Assembly: GCA_015143295.1 (NCBI GenBank) | Contig: CM026562.1 | Coordinates: forward strand, 15,838,041 to 15,902,040 | Source of the DNA: Tetracentron sinense | Taxonomy: Eukaryota > Streptophyta > Magnoliopsida > Trochodendrales > Trochodendraceae | Length of the DNA: 64,000 nucleotides | Direction of reading: 5' to 3' | Part shown: positions 45,561 through 57,840 of the stretch, piece after piece | How the letters are laid out: each line of letters begins with the position of its first letter | Position numbering within the stretch: the first letter of the stretch is position 1 | Position numbers and translations under genes: made by a program | The notes under the pieces: model-generated | Database searches by the model: none | Told to the model about the DNA's origin: nothing | Seen by the model: only the letters and a program-made list of their open reading frames with translations

Positions 45561-48500
45561 TCATTCAATTAATTCTGGGTACTTTGCTTGGACTTCGGCT
45601 TCACGCTCCCATGTAGCTTCTTCCCGAGCATGGTGTTGCCATTGCACAAGAACCAAAGGGATTGTCTTGTTGCGAAGCACCTGATCTCTTCGATCCAAAA
45701 TCTGAACCGGCTTTTCAATCAAGGTGAGGTCCTCTCGAATCTCCAACGGTTCCAAGTCTATGACATGCGGAGGATCCGCAATGTACTTCCGAAGACGTTG
45801 TGAACTGCGGCCATGTGAGGTGGGAAAGCTACCCTGTAAGCAACCTCACCAACTCGTGTGATAATCTCAAAAGGCCCAACATACCAATGACTGAGCTTGC
45901 CTCGCTTTCCAAATCTCATGATCCATTTGCTAGGAGATACTTTCACAAAAACTTGATCCCCTATTTGAAATTCCAAGTCCCTACGGCGCGTGTCCGCATA
46001 ACTTTTCTGGCGATCGTGAGCGGCTTCAATCGATCCCGAATGATCTTAACTGCGCCTGCAGTTTGCTCAATCAACTCCGGACCAAGTGCTTTCCTTTTTC
46101 CTACCTCATCCCAATAGAGAGAAGACCTACAACTTCGCCCATACAAGGCCTCAAATGGTGCCATTTGGATACTCGCCTGATAGCTGTTATTATAGGCGAA
46201 TTCAACCAAAGGCAAGTGCTCTTCCCAACTGCCTCTGAAATCCAACATACAAGCCCGAAACATGTCTTCAATGACTTGGTTCACTCTCTCGGTTTGTCCA
46301 TCCGTCTGTGGATGAAAAGCGGTGCTGAAATCAAGTCGGGAACCCATAGCTTCCTGGAAGCTTTTCCAGAATCGTGATGTGAATCTTGGATCCCGATCTG
46401 ACACAATACTAACGGGCACTCCGTGCAACCTCACCACTTCCTTGATGTACAAAGCGGCTAACTGACTAGAGTTGAAAGTAGTTCGGTAAGGTAAGAAGTG
46501 AGCGGACTTCGTCAAACGATCCACTACTACCCATATCGCATCTGAGCCCCTTGCCGTCTTTGGCAAGCCAACTATGAAATCCATGGATATGTTCTCTCAT
46601 TTCCACTCAGGAATCGGAAGGGACTGTAATAGACCTGCGGGCCGCATGTGTTCTGCTTTTACCTGTTGACACACCAAGCACCGTGCTACATATTCTGCAA
46701 CCTCTCTCTTCATATTCCGCCACCAAAAGTGACTCTTGAGGTTCCGGTACATCTTTGTACCCCCTGGATGCACTGTGTACTTCGAACGGTGTGCTTCATC
46801 CAAAATCTCTCTTCGAAGATCTGCATTGGCTGGGACGCACAGCCTTCCCTTGAATGTGATAGCACCTCGACTAGCGAGAGAGAAGTCCTCACTACCCTTA
46901 GCAACTTCCTTGTCCCGATGAGCCAACAATTCAGCATCCGTGGCTTGGTATTCTTAGATCAAATCTATAATGTATGGCCGAACCGTGACATTTGCCAAGA
47001 TAGGACTACGAACAGAGTCATTCACACTAATGTCCAGATTTGCCAAGTCTTCAAGTAGCTTCCATTCCTGCACAAACATGCATGCTAATAACCCCGGAGG
47101 TCTTCTACTCAAAGCATCAGCCACTACATTTGCTTTACCCGGGTGGTATTGAATGGTACAATCATAGTCTTTCAAAAATTCCATCCAACGCCGTTGCCTT
47201 AGATTCAATTCCTTTTGGGAAAAGAGGTACTTGAGGCGCTTGTGGTCCGTATACACATAGAATTCCACCCCGTATAAGTAATGTCGCCAGATCTTGAGTG
47301 CAAACACGACTGCGGCAAGCTCTAAGTCGTGCGTGGGGTAATTCTTCTCATGCTCCTTCAATTGCCTCGATGCATAGGCAATGACTTTCTTGTGCTGCAT
47401 GAGTACACACCCAAGTTCAACGTGTGAGGCATCACTATACACCTCATACCCATAAGGTCCAGATGGCACAGTAAGGACAGGGGCTGTAGTAAGCCTCTTC
47501 TTCAGTTCCGTGAAACTGATCTCGCACTTACCACTCCATACAAACTTGGCGTTCTTCCTTGTCAGGTAAGTGAGCGGTGCTGCAAGGCTAGAGAAACCCT
47601 CTACGAATCTACTGTAGTAGCCTGCCAACCCAAGAAAGCTGCGTATCTCGGTAACACTCTTGGGCCTCGCCCAACTCATAATTGCTTCGATCTTTTTTGG
47701 ATCTACCGAGATACCTTCTGCAGAAACAACGTGGCCTAGGAATGCCACCTCTTCCAACCAAAACTCACTCTTGCTAAGTTTGGCGTATAGCTTGTGCTCT
47801 CTTAGCATTTCCAAAGCAAGGCATAGGTCGCGTGTGTGATCTTCCCATGTCTGGGAATAGACCAAAATGTCATCAACAAATACAATCACGCACCTATCAA
47901 GATATGGCCGGAACACCCGGTTCATCAAATCCATAAAGGCTGCCGGCGCGTTCGTGAGTCCAAAAGGCATCACCAAGAACTCGTAGTGTCTATACCGAGT
48001 CCTGAAAGCAGTTTTGGGAACATCTTCCACCTTAATCTTCAACTGGTGATAACCCGATCGAAGGTCTATCTTCGAGAAAAATCTCGCTCCCTTCAACTGA
48101 TCGAACAAGTCATCAATCCTAGGCAAGGGATACCTATTCTTTATAGTGACTTTGTTCAATTGCCTGTAATCGACGCACATCCGCATCGAGCCATCTTTCT
48201 TCTTAACAAACAACACCGGGGCACCCCACGGTGAGACACTTGGTCGAATGAAACCAAGACCTTGTAATTCTTCTAACTGGGTCTTTAACTCTTTGAGTTC
48301 AATAGGGGCCATTCTATACGGAGCCCTGAAAATAGGAGCTATGCCTGGTGCAAGCTCGATCACAAACTCAATCTCCCTGTCTGGAGGCAATCCTGGCAAC
48401 TCCTCTAGAAATACATCCAGGAACTCACTCACAACCAGAATAGTCGATGAGTCCTTTGCCTCGGGGTTAGCTAAGCTCAACGCCGCAAAACGAGCAATAT

Positions 48501-48869
48501 ATCTACTTTTCAACTCGCGAAAGTGGAATGGTTTTCCTTCTACTGGCTTGAAGAGTACCATTTTCTCAAAGCAAGCTACATGCCCATGATGTGCTGCTAA
48601 CCAATCCATTCCCAATATAACATCAAAGTCTTGGAATCCAAGGACGATGAGATCAACCGCCAACTCATGGCTTCCAACTTGGACCACACTATTTCTATAC
48701 ACTTTATCTGCCAATACTGTTTTGCCGAGAGGAGTCGAAATGGCTAACTCCGGTTCTAGCTGACTTGGCTCTACAGAAAAGCCTTCTGAAAAACTCGGCG
48801 AGACAAATGAATGAGTAGACCCGATATCAATCAACACTCGAGCCAAATACTCATTGACTAGTAGGGTTC
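45561..48869 (-). pseudogene. pol: Broken pol of element 2 (PR-RT-RH-INT-chromodomain)
   Basis: Collinear with element 1 pol. The longest open piece, 46954-48948, covers protease, RT and RNase H (its first part is intron). Lesions seen against element 1: the protease DTG motif reads DIG; a Gln codon became TAA at 46954-46956; a Trp codon became TGA at about 46597; a single A is lost near 46024 after the integrase core; and a 16-bp deletion between CTTC repeats near 45793 removes part of the stretch before the chromodomain. The RNase H third Asp, lost in element 1, is kept here. Two of the stops are C-to-T or G-to-A changes, consistent with methylation-driven decay. Confidence 0.95.
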
Positions 48870-49017
48870 CTGAAATTTTAACTAGCGGAGTTAATCCATG
48901 CATCAACAGTGTATACATGTAGGTATATATACATATATAACATGCCAAGTACGTACACCATCAATTAATACTTAACAGTTTAATTTACGGATAATTAAAT
49001 AAGCTACAACTGCATAC
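48870..49017 (-). other. Candidate intron between gag and pol of element 2
   Basis: Minus-strand interval of exactly 148 bp with donor CAAG|GTATGC and acceptor TTTCAG|GAACC, plus the same ATTAAC branch-like site about 22 nt before the acceptor. Unspliced Gag reading ends at TAG in the 4th codon of the insert. Both splice dinucleotides survive although the coding parts around them have decayed. Confidence 0.7.
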
Positions 49018-50264
49018 CTTGCACTACATCGTCAGATGCAAGTGCATCACCCTCTGTTAAGGCAAAAACTCGCCCCTGGTTCGCCTGGCGAGACTGAGGT
49101 GTAGACCGAGAAGTCTGAGATGACACCTGATATGATCCTGCTGGGCGTGCTGGTGGCCTAATCCCCTGAGACTGGCCTGGTAAATGCCGATTGGGGCAAT
49201 CCCTGATCATATGGCCCTGGCGACCACAATGAAAACATCCACTCGATGCTCTTCGACAATCTCCTGCCGTACCCGCCTTCTGTCGCATGAAGTGCAGACC
49301 TCGTGTGTATAAGTCGGAGGGGCCGGAGGTGGAGCATACCTCATCGTCTGAGGTGCAACAGGCCGTGGGGCCGGAAGAGCCTGAGGTCGCGGTGCCTGAG
49401 GCACATACTGCCGTGGAGTTGGAGGCGCATAAGATGGCCTCATCGGTGGTGCTGGCCACGCATACTGATAAGGGCCGGTACGAGCCCGCCTCTCTAGAGG
49501 TGCTGAACTACTGGATTGGCCTCTCGTCAATTCCCTCTTCTTAGACACCGCCTCAAAGTTGGTCTCAACCAACAAGGCTTTATCCACCACTTCAGCGTAA
49601 GTGGCATGCCTAAAGACCGATACTTTCTCCATGATGACATCCTTGAGTACTTGCTCAAACCTCCTCGCCTTCATTGCCTCGGTGACAATCATATATGTCG
49701 CGAAGCGTGATAGCTCCGAGAACTTGGCCTCATAAGCGGCCACAGACATCGAACCTTGCTCAAGGTTGATGAATTCTCTCTCTTTCTTTTCCCGTGCTCC
49801 AATCGGAAAATACTTCTTGTAAAAAGTATCTTTGAACTCCCAAGTCCAAGGTTGACCCTGCATGGTCAAATCTCGCGTCCTCAATGCGGACAACCACCAA
49901 TGGTGGGCTTCACCTTCTAGCATGAAAACTGCCCATGCTACTCTATCCTCCTCTGTAGGCGAGAGGACCGCAAAGATCTTCTCCATCTGGAGGATCCATG
50001 CCTCCGCAGCAAGAGGGTCCACACTCCCATGGAAGGGTGGAGGCCTCAATCTCCTGAATGCCTCAACTCCAGCGGTACGATGTACTGGAGCTGCGGGCGG
50101 TGGAGTAGGTGCCGCCGATGATGGTATAGCCTGTCGAGCCGCCAGTATGGCGAGTGTCTAGCAATAGAGCCTAAGACCTGAGAGAGGTCCGACTGCTCAT
50201 CCTCATCCCGTGAAGAAGAAGAAGCTCTGGTATGTGGTCCACGACATCGTGTGTTCCGTCTCAT
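49018..50264 (-). pseudogene. gag: Broken gag of element 2
   Basis: Start ATG at 50264 (minus). The frame is lost by a 1-base deletion near 50158, regained in the capsid-type region (to about 49280) and shifted again before the zinc knuckle, which remains recognisable (CFHCGRQGHMIRDC) near 49210. The region after the knuckle keeps the frame that element 1 has lost (four G's rather than five) and runs into the donor site at 49018. Confidence 0.9.
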
Positions 50265-50624
50265 GACTAAAGTCCTGAGAATAATAACACCACATGAGTC
50301 TAACTTGAAACCACAGTTTATTTCAATGCCATTTCACAATAATTCAATTTGTATTAGTTGTATAATACTAATACACATCACATCAAGTCATCAGAGTATT
50401 CATCACATTATACTTATACTTTAGTGTTCTGGCGTACCTAGGACCGTACTTGGTTAAAGCAACCATTTTAGACTAAGACTAAAGTTTAGTCTTAAACTTG
50501 GAACCAGACTAGTTCCCGACTCACTTCCTTCCTAACTTGTTCCCTAACATATGCTCTTGTCAAGCCGTAGTATAAGATTCTCAGTGACCCTAGAGACCTA
50601 AAGCCTAGGCTCTGATACCACTTC
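50265..50624 (-). other. Leader and PBS (50608-50620) of element 2
   Basis: The complement of 50608-50620 is TGGTATCAGAGCC, matching the 3' end of initiator tRNA-Met. It is separated by 4 nt from the 5' LTR. The leader is about 360 bp, like element 1. Confidence 0.9.
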
Positions 50625-50922
50625 TGTCGTGACCCAAAACCCACCCTAGGAGTTAGAGTGAATCGTGGACGACTAAATCATGACTTACATGACTTGCTTG
50701 ACAAACCACCTGCAAAACACCCACAGAGCATATACAATAGAGGATAACAGCGGAAACATAACTATAAAACACAGCGGAAGTCTAACAACCTCTAAGTATA
50801 TACACATGGTCCAAGTTTAATACAAAGAAATCAAAACAAAGAAAGTGCGGACATGCCAGCCAAAATACATGGATAATCACTCATGCTCACCCACAGCCAA
50901 TCCACTCAGAATCTAACACCAC

Positions 50923-51038
50923 CTACTGATAACCCTCTACGGGAGGTTCCTCCAAAGGCTCCTCGACGTACTCCTCTTCCACCCATGGACAGCACAAACA
51001 TCAAATGGAGCAGCAGCTCCCTCAGAACCTGCCGACAT
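50923..51038 (-). pseudogene. LTR micro-ORF, frameshifted copy
   Basis: Same micro-ORF, but 4 bases are missing after the start-proximal part (complement CCATGGACAGCAC against CCATGGACCAGGAGCAC), so the 116-bp interval is out of frame. It is the only one of nine copies with a frame-breaking indel. Confidence 0.6.
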
Positions 51039-53349
51039 AAGAAGTACGGCTGAGCATGGAATACTTAGCGGGTACCAAATACTAACCAATAGTCATAGCA
51101 TAAAAATGGCAATACATAAATCAGGAGCAATTCATATATGTTAGACGGAAACAATTCATATCATACAAGGAAGTAAAGCAATTTATAATCATGCTTGTAT
51201 TTCGTAGAAAGCCGATAAAACCTCTTGAAAACATCGTGCACTTGACTTGGCTTGAAATATCTTTTCGTACTTGAAAGCTTGTCGTGTTTATCTTGCTTGA
51301 TCTTGTCGAACGTGTTATACGTGTCATGTCATGCATGTCATGCGTGCTTGCTTGTGATCATGTAACTTGTGAGATACACTTGTGAGATATCCTTGTGAGA
51401 TGCGCTTGAGAGATGCCTTGAGAGGGAAGGGAGACCCTTCTTTATGCAATGCACTTGCGAGGGAAGGGAGACCCTTCTTCATGATATGTATGTACTTGCG
51501 AGGGAAGGGAGGCCCTTCTTCATGATATGCACTTGTGAGTGAGGGGAGACCCCTCGTGGAATGTTGGTTCTTGTTTTCGTGTGAAAAGTGAGGTAAAACA
51601 TATCGTAGGATATGTCCCACCTCTAACCATGTTCTTGAAAACCTCGATAAATCATGTCATGCATGCCGTGTTCGTGGGAACCGTGTACATACTTGCATTT
51701 AAATTTAAATATGACATTTAGGTAATTTCACAACACATATAACATCAATGATTGAGCAATGTAATATTCATATCATTTAGGGAAAGCAAGAAAACACACT
51801 ATCATAGGCCCTAGCAATATTCATAATTTATTAGGCATGCATTTCCTAATTTACAACTCATTTTATTCACCTTGGCATTTCATCAAACATGGTGTGTTCA
51901 TTATTCATTATTCATTTAAACCTAAATCATGCTTTTCTAGGTGAGTTTACTCACATCATAAAGGTGTGTTTATTATGGATACAATGCCCTCCCCATTTTA
52001 ATCATCACAACACAACCCTTGGCATCCAACCGCCCATTCCATCTCCATTCACCATTCACAACCATCCATCTCATAGCACATGTGTAAATGAAAGAAAATC
52101 AAAAGAAATAAAGGGAAAAGAGGAACTATAACTAGGAGGGTAGTAAGAAGTACCGACCTTGAAGAAATGAGGAAGAAACCCCTTCCAAAAACGACCGTGA
52201 GGTGCTGCCCTAGCTTGGGGAACGCTCTCCACGAGTGCTTGAGCCGTGATCTTGGAGAAAAACCGGACTTGAAGTGATCTAGGGTCTCAAAACCCCTTTG
52301 ATTCTTCTCCAAAAGCAAAACCCTAGCTTAGGAAACCGTTTCTCCTCTCTTCTAATCCCCCAAATCCTCTAAGTGTTGAGAATGAGCCCTAAAGGCTCGG
52401 GTTAAACTCTTAAGGTAATAGTGAACCGACCAAAAGACCATAATACCCTTACTGAAATTTCTGCAAAAACACGAGTGCCGAACACGTTGAGCTGTGAATA
52501 GTGCCAAACACGTTGTGCTATGAATAGTGCCAAACACGTTGTGCTGTGAATAGTGCCGAACACGTTGTGCTGTGAATAGTGCCAAACACGTTGTGCTGTG
52601 AATAGTGCCGAGCACGTTGTGCTGTGAATAGTGCCGAGCACGTTGTGCTGTGAATAGTGCCAAACACGTTGTGCTATGAATAGTGCCAAACACGTTGTCA
52701 CGTTGTGTTGTGTATAGTGCTGAGCTCGTTGTCCGTTGTCTTATGTACAACGTACCCGTTGTCTGCTGTACGACGTACCCGTTGTCTGTTGCACTACGGA
52801 TGCACAATGTATACGTGTCTGCTGCACGACGTACCCGTTGTCTGTTGCACAACGGATGTACAACGTATACGTTGTTTGCTGCACGACGTACCCGTTGTCT
52901 GTTGCACAACGGATGCACAACGTATACGTTGTGAGCTATACAACGTACTCGTTGTTTGCTGTACAACGTACCCATTGTCTGTTGCACAACGGATGCACAA
53001 CGTATACGTTATCAGAGCTAGATTTACGTTATCAGAGTACGTTGTCTGTGCCTTATCAGAGCACGTTATCAGAGCTACGTCCTTAGTGCCTTTCCGAGCT
53101 ACGTCCTCTACGTCCTTAGTGCCTTCCGAGCTACAATCGCCTGTAGGTCCAGATTGTTTTGGCCATATCTTTTGACTCGTTCGTCCGATTTTGACGATTC
53201 AACTTGCTTTGGGTTCGTACTTCGAAAAGGAACATTTCTGACATTTTGAAATTTCTAATTTCTTCCTTATTTATTAATTATACCTCTTTAAAGGCAAAAT
53301 GACAACGAAAGGGTCATGCATTAAATGTGAAAAGGTCCGGGGCTCTACA

Positions 53350-53553
53350 GGTCCAGACTGTTTTGGCCATATCTTTTGACTCGTTCGTCCAATTTTGACG
53401 ATTCAACTTGCGTTGGGTTCGTACTTCGAAAAGAAACATTTCTGACATTTCGGAATTTCCAATTTCTTCCTTATTTATTAATTATACATCTTTAAATGCA
53501 AAATGGCAACGAAAGTGTCATGCATTAAATGTGAAAAGGTCCGGGGCTCTACA
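53350..53553 (-). repeat. Tandem duplication of the LTR U3 terminus
   Basis: Repeats the LTR start through GGACCTGTAG. The breakpoint joins GGACC to TGTAGAGCC, sharing the short word TGTAG with the normal LTR sequence at that place. Confidence 0.85.
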
Positions 53554-53558
53554 CTAGG

Positions 53559-53830
53559 GACATTCCGGTACTAGCCTTTGGCTCACAAGAAAACTGAAAT
53601 TATTACAATTCAAGGAGGTTGGTAGCCCAGGGACATTCGGGTACTAGCCTCTGGCTCAAAAGAAAACTAAACAAGTAACTAAAATTCACATATTGTCAAA
53701 AGGAGGTTAGTAGCCTAGGGACATTCGGGTTCTAGCATCTGGCTCACAAGAAAACCATATATCAAGGAGGTTGGCAGCCCGGGGAGATACGGGTGCTAGC
53801 CTCTAGCTCACAAGTTACAAGATGTAAGTT
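53559..53830. repeat. AGGAGGTTGGTAGCC repeats in subfamily-B LTR
   Basis: Four irregular units (60-90 bp) with GGACATTCGGGTACTAGCCTC and GGCTCACAAG. They occupy the R/U5 position where the other subfamilies have hairpin repeats. The first unit is split by element 2 (begins about 42985). Confidence 0.8.
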
Positions 53831-54101
53831 TACATGATGACAAGGCATTCATGCATGCACACATACATGATTTCCTCAAGCCATACTGAGACATGAAACA
53901 GATTTCCAAGCATGAGTTTTATCCGAGTTTTCGCATTCATGCACGCACATCAAGATGATTATATTGTACCATGTTTAACATTGTTTCTTTGTGATGTTCC
54001 TCTTACTGCTTTGTATTATGTTACTGTTGTTGTGTTTTATTATTGTCATGGTTAACTAGTAGCTTGTACTCGCTGAGTATTCCATGCTCAGCCGTACTTT
54101 C

Positions 54102-54242
54102 ATGTCGGCAGGTACTGAGGGAGCCCTCGACCCGGAGCCTTGGGTCGTGGAAGAGTACATAGGGAAGAGAGAGCTGTCTATTCCACTAAAGTCTCAGGCA
54201 GACCGAGACCTCGACGTGTGGCCGTACCTTAACTACTGTTGA
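54102..54242 (+). CDS. LTR micro-ORF, diverged 46-codon form (subfamily B)
   Basis: Starts MSAGTEGA, keeps PWV.EEY, then diverges into a longer basic/hydrophobic tail. The N-terminus and core agree with the 39-codon form although the flanking DNA is largely different. It starts 9 nt after the conserved GCTGAG/CTCAGC stem-loop (54072-54092). No domain is recognised. Confidence 0.5.
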   Translation: MSAGTEGALDPEPWVVEEYIGKRELSIPLKSQADRDLDVWPYLNYC

Positions 54243-54436
54243 GGGGAGAGTACGAGAGGGTTTGTGTATTTTGATATTCTGATAGGTGGGCCAGTCCACC
54301 TTAGGCTTGGATATGTTTTATGTATATTTTCACTTGGGATACAAACTTATAAAGAAAAGAAAAATTAGTTTGGCAGGTACGTATAGCCACACCTAAAGTA
54401 TCCTTTAACTCTTAGGGAGTATTTTGGGGCACGACA

Positions 54437-57400
54437 GTTTGCCCAATTTCCGCACCAAGAGGCTGAAACTCATGCTTGGAAAGTATACTTCGACCTACAC
54501 CTAAAAAAGTGCACCACATCCAAACTGAGGGTCGGATTTTGATGCCGTTTCTTCTAATGTGTGTATCTCAACCCAACCTATGTGTAAGAATTCGTTTAGA
54601 TGGAATCTGAGTTCGTTTCCCCGATTTCGGCACCGAAAGGCCCGAAATTCATACTTAGAAAGTAGATTTCGGCCTAAACCTACAAACGCGCACCAAATCC
54701 AAACCTATATCAGAGTTGGATGTTATTTCTTCTAACATGTGTATTTCGATCAAACATAAGTGTGAGAATTCGTTTCAACAGAATTCGAGGCCGTTTGCCT
54801 GATTTGTGCACCAAGAGGTTGAAATTGATGCTTAGAAAGTATACTTCGTCCTAAACCTAAAAAAGTGCACAACATCCAAACCGGGGGTTGGATTTTGATG
54901 CCGTTTCTTCTAATGTGTGTCGACCCAACCTAAGTGTAAGAATTCGTTTCGATGGAATCCGAGTTCGTTTCCTCGATTTGGGCCCCGAGAGGCCCAAAAT
55001 TCATACTTAGAAAGTAAACTTCGGCCTAAACCAACAGACGCGCAACAAATCCAAACCTGTGATCAGATTTTGATGTCATTTGTTCGAACTCCTGTATTTC
55101 GATCAAACCTAAGTGTAAGAATTTGTTTCGATAGAATACGAGGTCGTTTGCCTAATTATGCACCGAGAGGCTGAAATCCTTACTTAGAAAGTATACTATG
55201 GCCTAAAAGTAAAAAAGCGCACTAATACCAAACTGGGGCTCGGATTTCAATGTTGTTTCTTTTTACGCCTGTATTTCGACAAAACCTGAGTTTAGGATTT
55301 CGTTTCGATGGATCCGAGGTCTTTTCCCCGATTTGGGTACCTAGAGGCTCAAAATCCATATTTAGAAAGTATACTTCAGCCTAAACCTACAAACGCGGCC
55401 CAAATCCAAACCGGGAATTGGATTTCGAAGCCATTTCTTCTAACGCTTGTATTTCAACCAAACCTAAGCGTGGGAATTTGTTTCGATGGAATCCAAGGGT
55501 GCTAGCTCGATTGGGGCACCGAGAGGCCGAAATTCATAATTAGAAAGTATACTTCGGCCTAAACGTAAAAAAGTGCAGCAATTCCAAATCGGGGGTCGGC
55601 TATCAATGTCGTTTCTTCTAACGCCTATATTTCGACCAAACCTCAGTGTGGGAAATCGTTTCGATGGAATGCGAGGTCATTTCTCCGATTTGGGCACCGA
55701 GCGGCTTGACATCCATACTTAGAAGTATACTTTGGCTTAAACCTACAAATGTGCACCAAATCTAAACCGAGGGTCAGATTTGGATGCCGTTTCTTCTAAC
55801 GCATGTATTTCGACCAAACCCAACTGTGGGAATTCGTTTCGATGGAATCCGAGATCGTTTGCCCAATTTTGGCATCAAGAGGCTCAAAATCCGTACCTAG
55901 AAACTATGCCTCGGCCTAAACCTTCAAACGCGCACAAAATCCAAACCCGTAATCGCATTTCGATGGCATTTCTCCTAAAGTGTGTATTTTGATCCAACCT
56001 AAGTGTGGTAATTCGTTTCGATAGAATCCGAGTTCGTTTGCCCGATTTGCGCACCGAGAGACCGAAATCTATACTTAGGAAGTATACTTCTTCGTAAACC
56101 TAGAAAAGTGTACAACATCCAAACCGAGGGTCGGATTTCGATGCCATTTCTTCTAACGCGTGTATTTCGACCCAATCTAACTGTGACAAATCGTTTTGAT
56201 GGAAACCGAGTTCGTTTGCCCGATTTCGGCTCCGAGAGGCCGAAATCCATTCTTAGAAAGTATACTTCAGTATAAACGTAAAAAAGTGTACCAATTCCAA
56301 ATCAGGGGTCGGATTTTGATGTCGTTTCTTCTAACACCTATATTTCGACCAAACCTAAGTGTCGGAATTTGTTTCGTTGGAATCCGAGTTCGTTTGCCCG
56401 ATTTGGGCACCTAGAGGCCCAAAATTCATGCTTACAAAGTATACTTCGGCCTAAACCAACAAAAACGCTCAAAATCCAAAACTGTGATAAGATATCGATG
56501 TTATTTCTTCTAACACGTGTATTTCAATCCAACCTAAGTGCGGGAATTTGTTTCGACAGAATCCGAGGGCGTTTGCTCGATTTGCGAAGCGAGAGGCCCG
56601 AGATTCATAACTAGAAAGCATACTTCGGTCTAAACCTACAAACGCGCACCAAATATAAACCTGTGATTGGATTTAGATGCCTATTCTTCTAAAGCAGGAA
56701 TTTCGACCCAGTGTTATGTGGGAAATCGTCTCAGTGGAATCCGGCGTCGTTTGCCCGATTTAGGCACCGAGACACCTGAAATTCATATCTAGAAAGTCTA
56801 CTTCGGCCACAACCTACAAACGCATACATAATCTAGACCTGTGATCGGATTTCGTTGTCATTTGTTCTAACGCCAGTATTTCAACCAAACCTGAGTTTGG
56901 GAATTCGTTTGGATGGAATCCGAGGTCATTACCCCGATTTGGCGACTGAGAGGCACGAAATCCATACTTAGAAAGTATACTTTGGACTAAACCTAAAAAC
57001 GGGCACCAAATTCAAATAGGGGGTCGGATTTCAATGTCGTACTTCTAAGATTTGTATTTCGCCCCAACCTAAGTGTAGGAATTCGATTCGAAGGAATTCG
57101 TGGTCGTTTACCCGATTGCCGCACTGAGAAGCTGAAATCCATACTTAGAAAGTATACTTCGGCCTAAATGTAAAAAGGCACTCCAATTCCGAACTGTGGT
57201 CAGATTTTGATGTTCCTTCTTCAAACGCACATATTTTGGCCAAACCTAAGTGTGGGAATTCTTTTCGATGGAATCCAAGGTCGTTTCCCTAATTTGGGCA
57301 CCGAGAACCTCGGAATCCATACTTAGAAAGTATACTTCGGCCTCAAAAAATGAACAACGAGCAAGGAATCAAAACCTTTGATCAGATTTCAATGTGAATT

Positions 57401-57580
57401 CTTCTAACATGTGTATTTCGATCCAACGTAAGTGTGAGAATTCGTTTCAATAGAATCCGAGACCGTTTGCCCGATTTGCGCACCAAGAGGCTGAAACTCA
57501 TGCTTGGAAAGTATACTTCGTCCTAGACCAAAAAAAGTGCACCACATCCAAACCGGGGGTTGGATTTTGATGCCGTTTCT
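54437..57580. repeat. ~180-bp satellite, block 3
   Basis: Continues monomer M9 from 41612 after the inserted LTR. Then come M10, a further M9/M10 pair (about 54720-55030), M11-M16, M1 near 56180 and on to the M9/M10 boundary. It ends at about 57580 at element 3, in a short shared word (TTCTTC). No gene is seen. Confidence 0.93.
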
Positions 57581-57619
57581 TCCTAGAATGCTCATGTTTG
57601 TCATGCTATGTCATGTCAT

Positions 57620-57840
57620 GCCTACTCGGAAGAGTAAACTACTTGTGAGGGAAGGGAGACCCTTCTTCCTAGAATGCTTATGCTTGTCATGCCATGTCTT
57701 GTCATGCTTGCTTGGAAAAGTAAACTACTTGTGAGGGAAGGGAGACCCTTCTTCCTAGAATGCTTATGCTTGTCATGCCATGTCTTGTCATGCTTGCTTG
57801 GAAAAGTAAACTACTTGTGAGGGAAGGGAGACCCTTCTTA
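57620..57840. repeat. 86-bp tandem repeats in the LTR
   Basis: Period 86 bp (ACTTGTGAGG at 57641, 57727 and 57813), each unit with the GAAGGG/CCCTTC hairpin. The homologous array in the 5' LTR (about 62600-62980) has more units. Confidence 0.88.

Larger units (their letters stand above)
43003..53553 (-). mobile_element. Element 2: decayed Tekay-type chromovirus, reverse strand
   Basis: Complete element inserted in the subfamily-B LTR, with target duplication CTAGG (42998-43002 and 53554-53558). On the minus strand: 5' LTR 50625-53553, PBS 50608-50620, gag, intron-like insert, pol, stem-loop, PPT, 3' LTR 43003-45460. Coding regions have several stops and frameshifts. Its LTRs are single, not composite, unlike element 1. 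Confidence 0.95.
50625..53553 (-). mobile_element. 5' LTR of element 2 with extra terminal copy of U3 start
   Basis: The main LTR is 50625-53349. A second copy of the first ~204 bp of U3 lies at 53350-53553 and borders the target duplication. The 26-bp repeats (about 52485-52700) and palindrome array (about 52735-53110) are longer than in the 3' LTR, which accounts for most of the length difference. Confidence 0.9.
41613..54436 (+). mobile_element. Solo LTR of subfamily B, split by element 2
   Basis: Starts TGTAGTACCCC at 41613 and ends GGGGCACGACA at 54436, flanked by target duplications GTTTG (41608-41612 and 54437-54441). The LTR itself is 41613-43002 plus 53559-54436 (about 2.27 kb). Its U3 start and conserved GACGAACCCAACGCAAG and GCAGAAATTTCAG blocks are homologous to the other LTRs, but the repeats differ. 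No internal region remains. Confidence 0.93.

Noticed and set aside
52352-52987. 211-codon minus-strand open frame
   Set aside because: It is translation of the 26-bp and palindrome repeats of the LTR; its length depends on repeat number.
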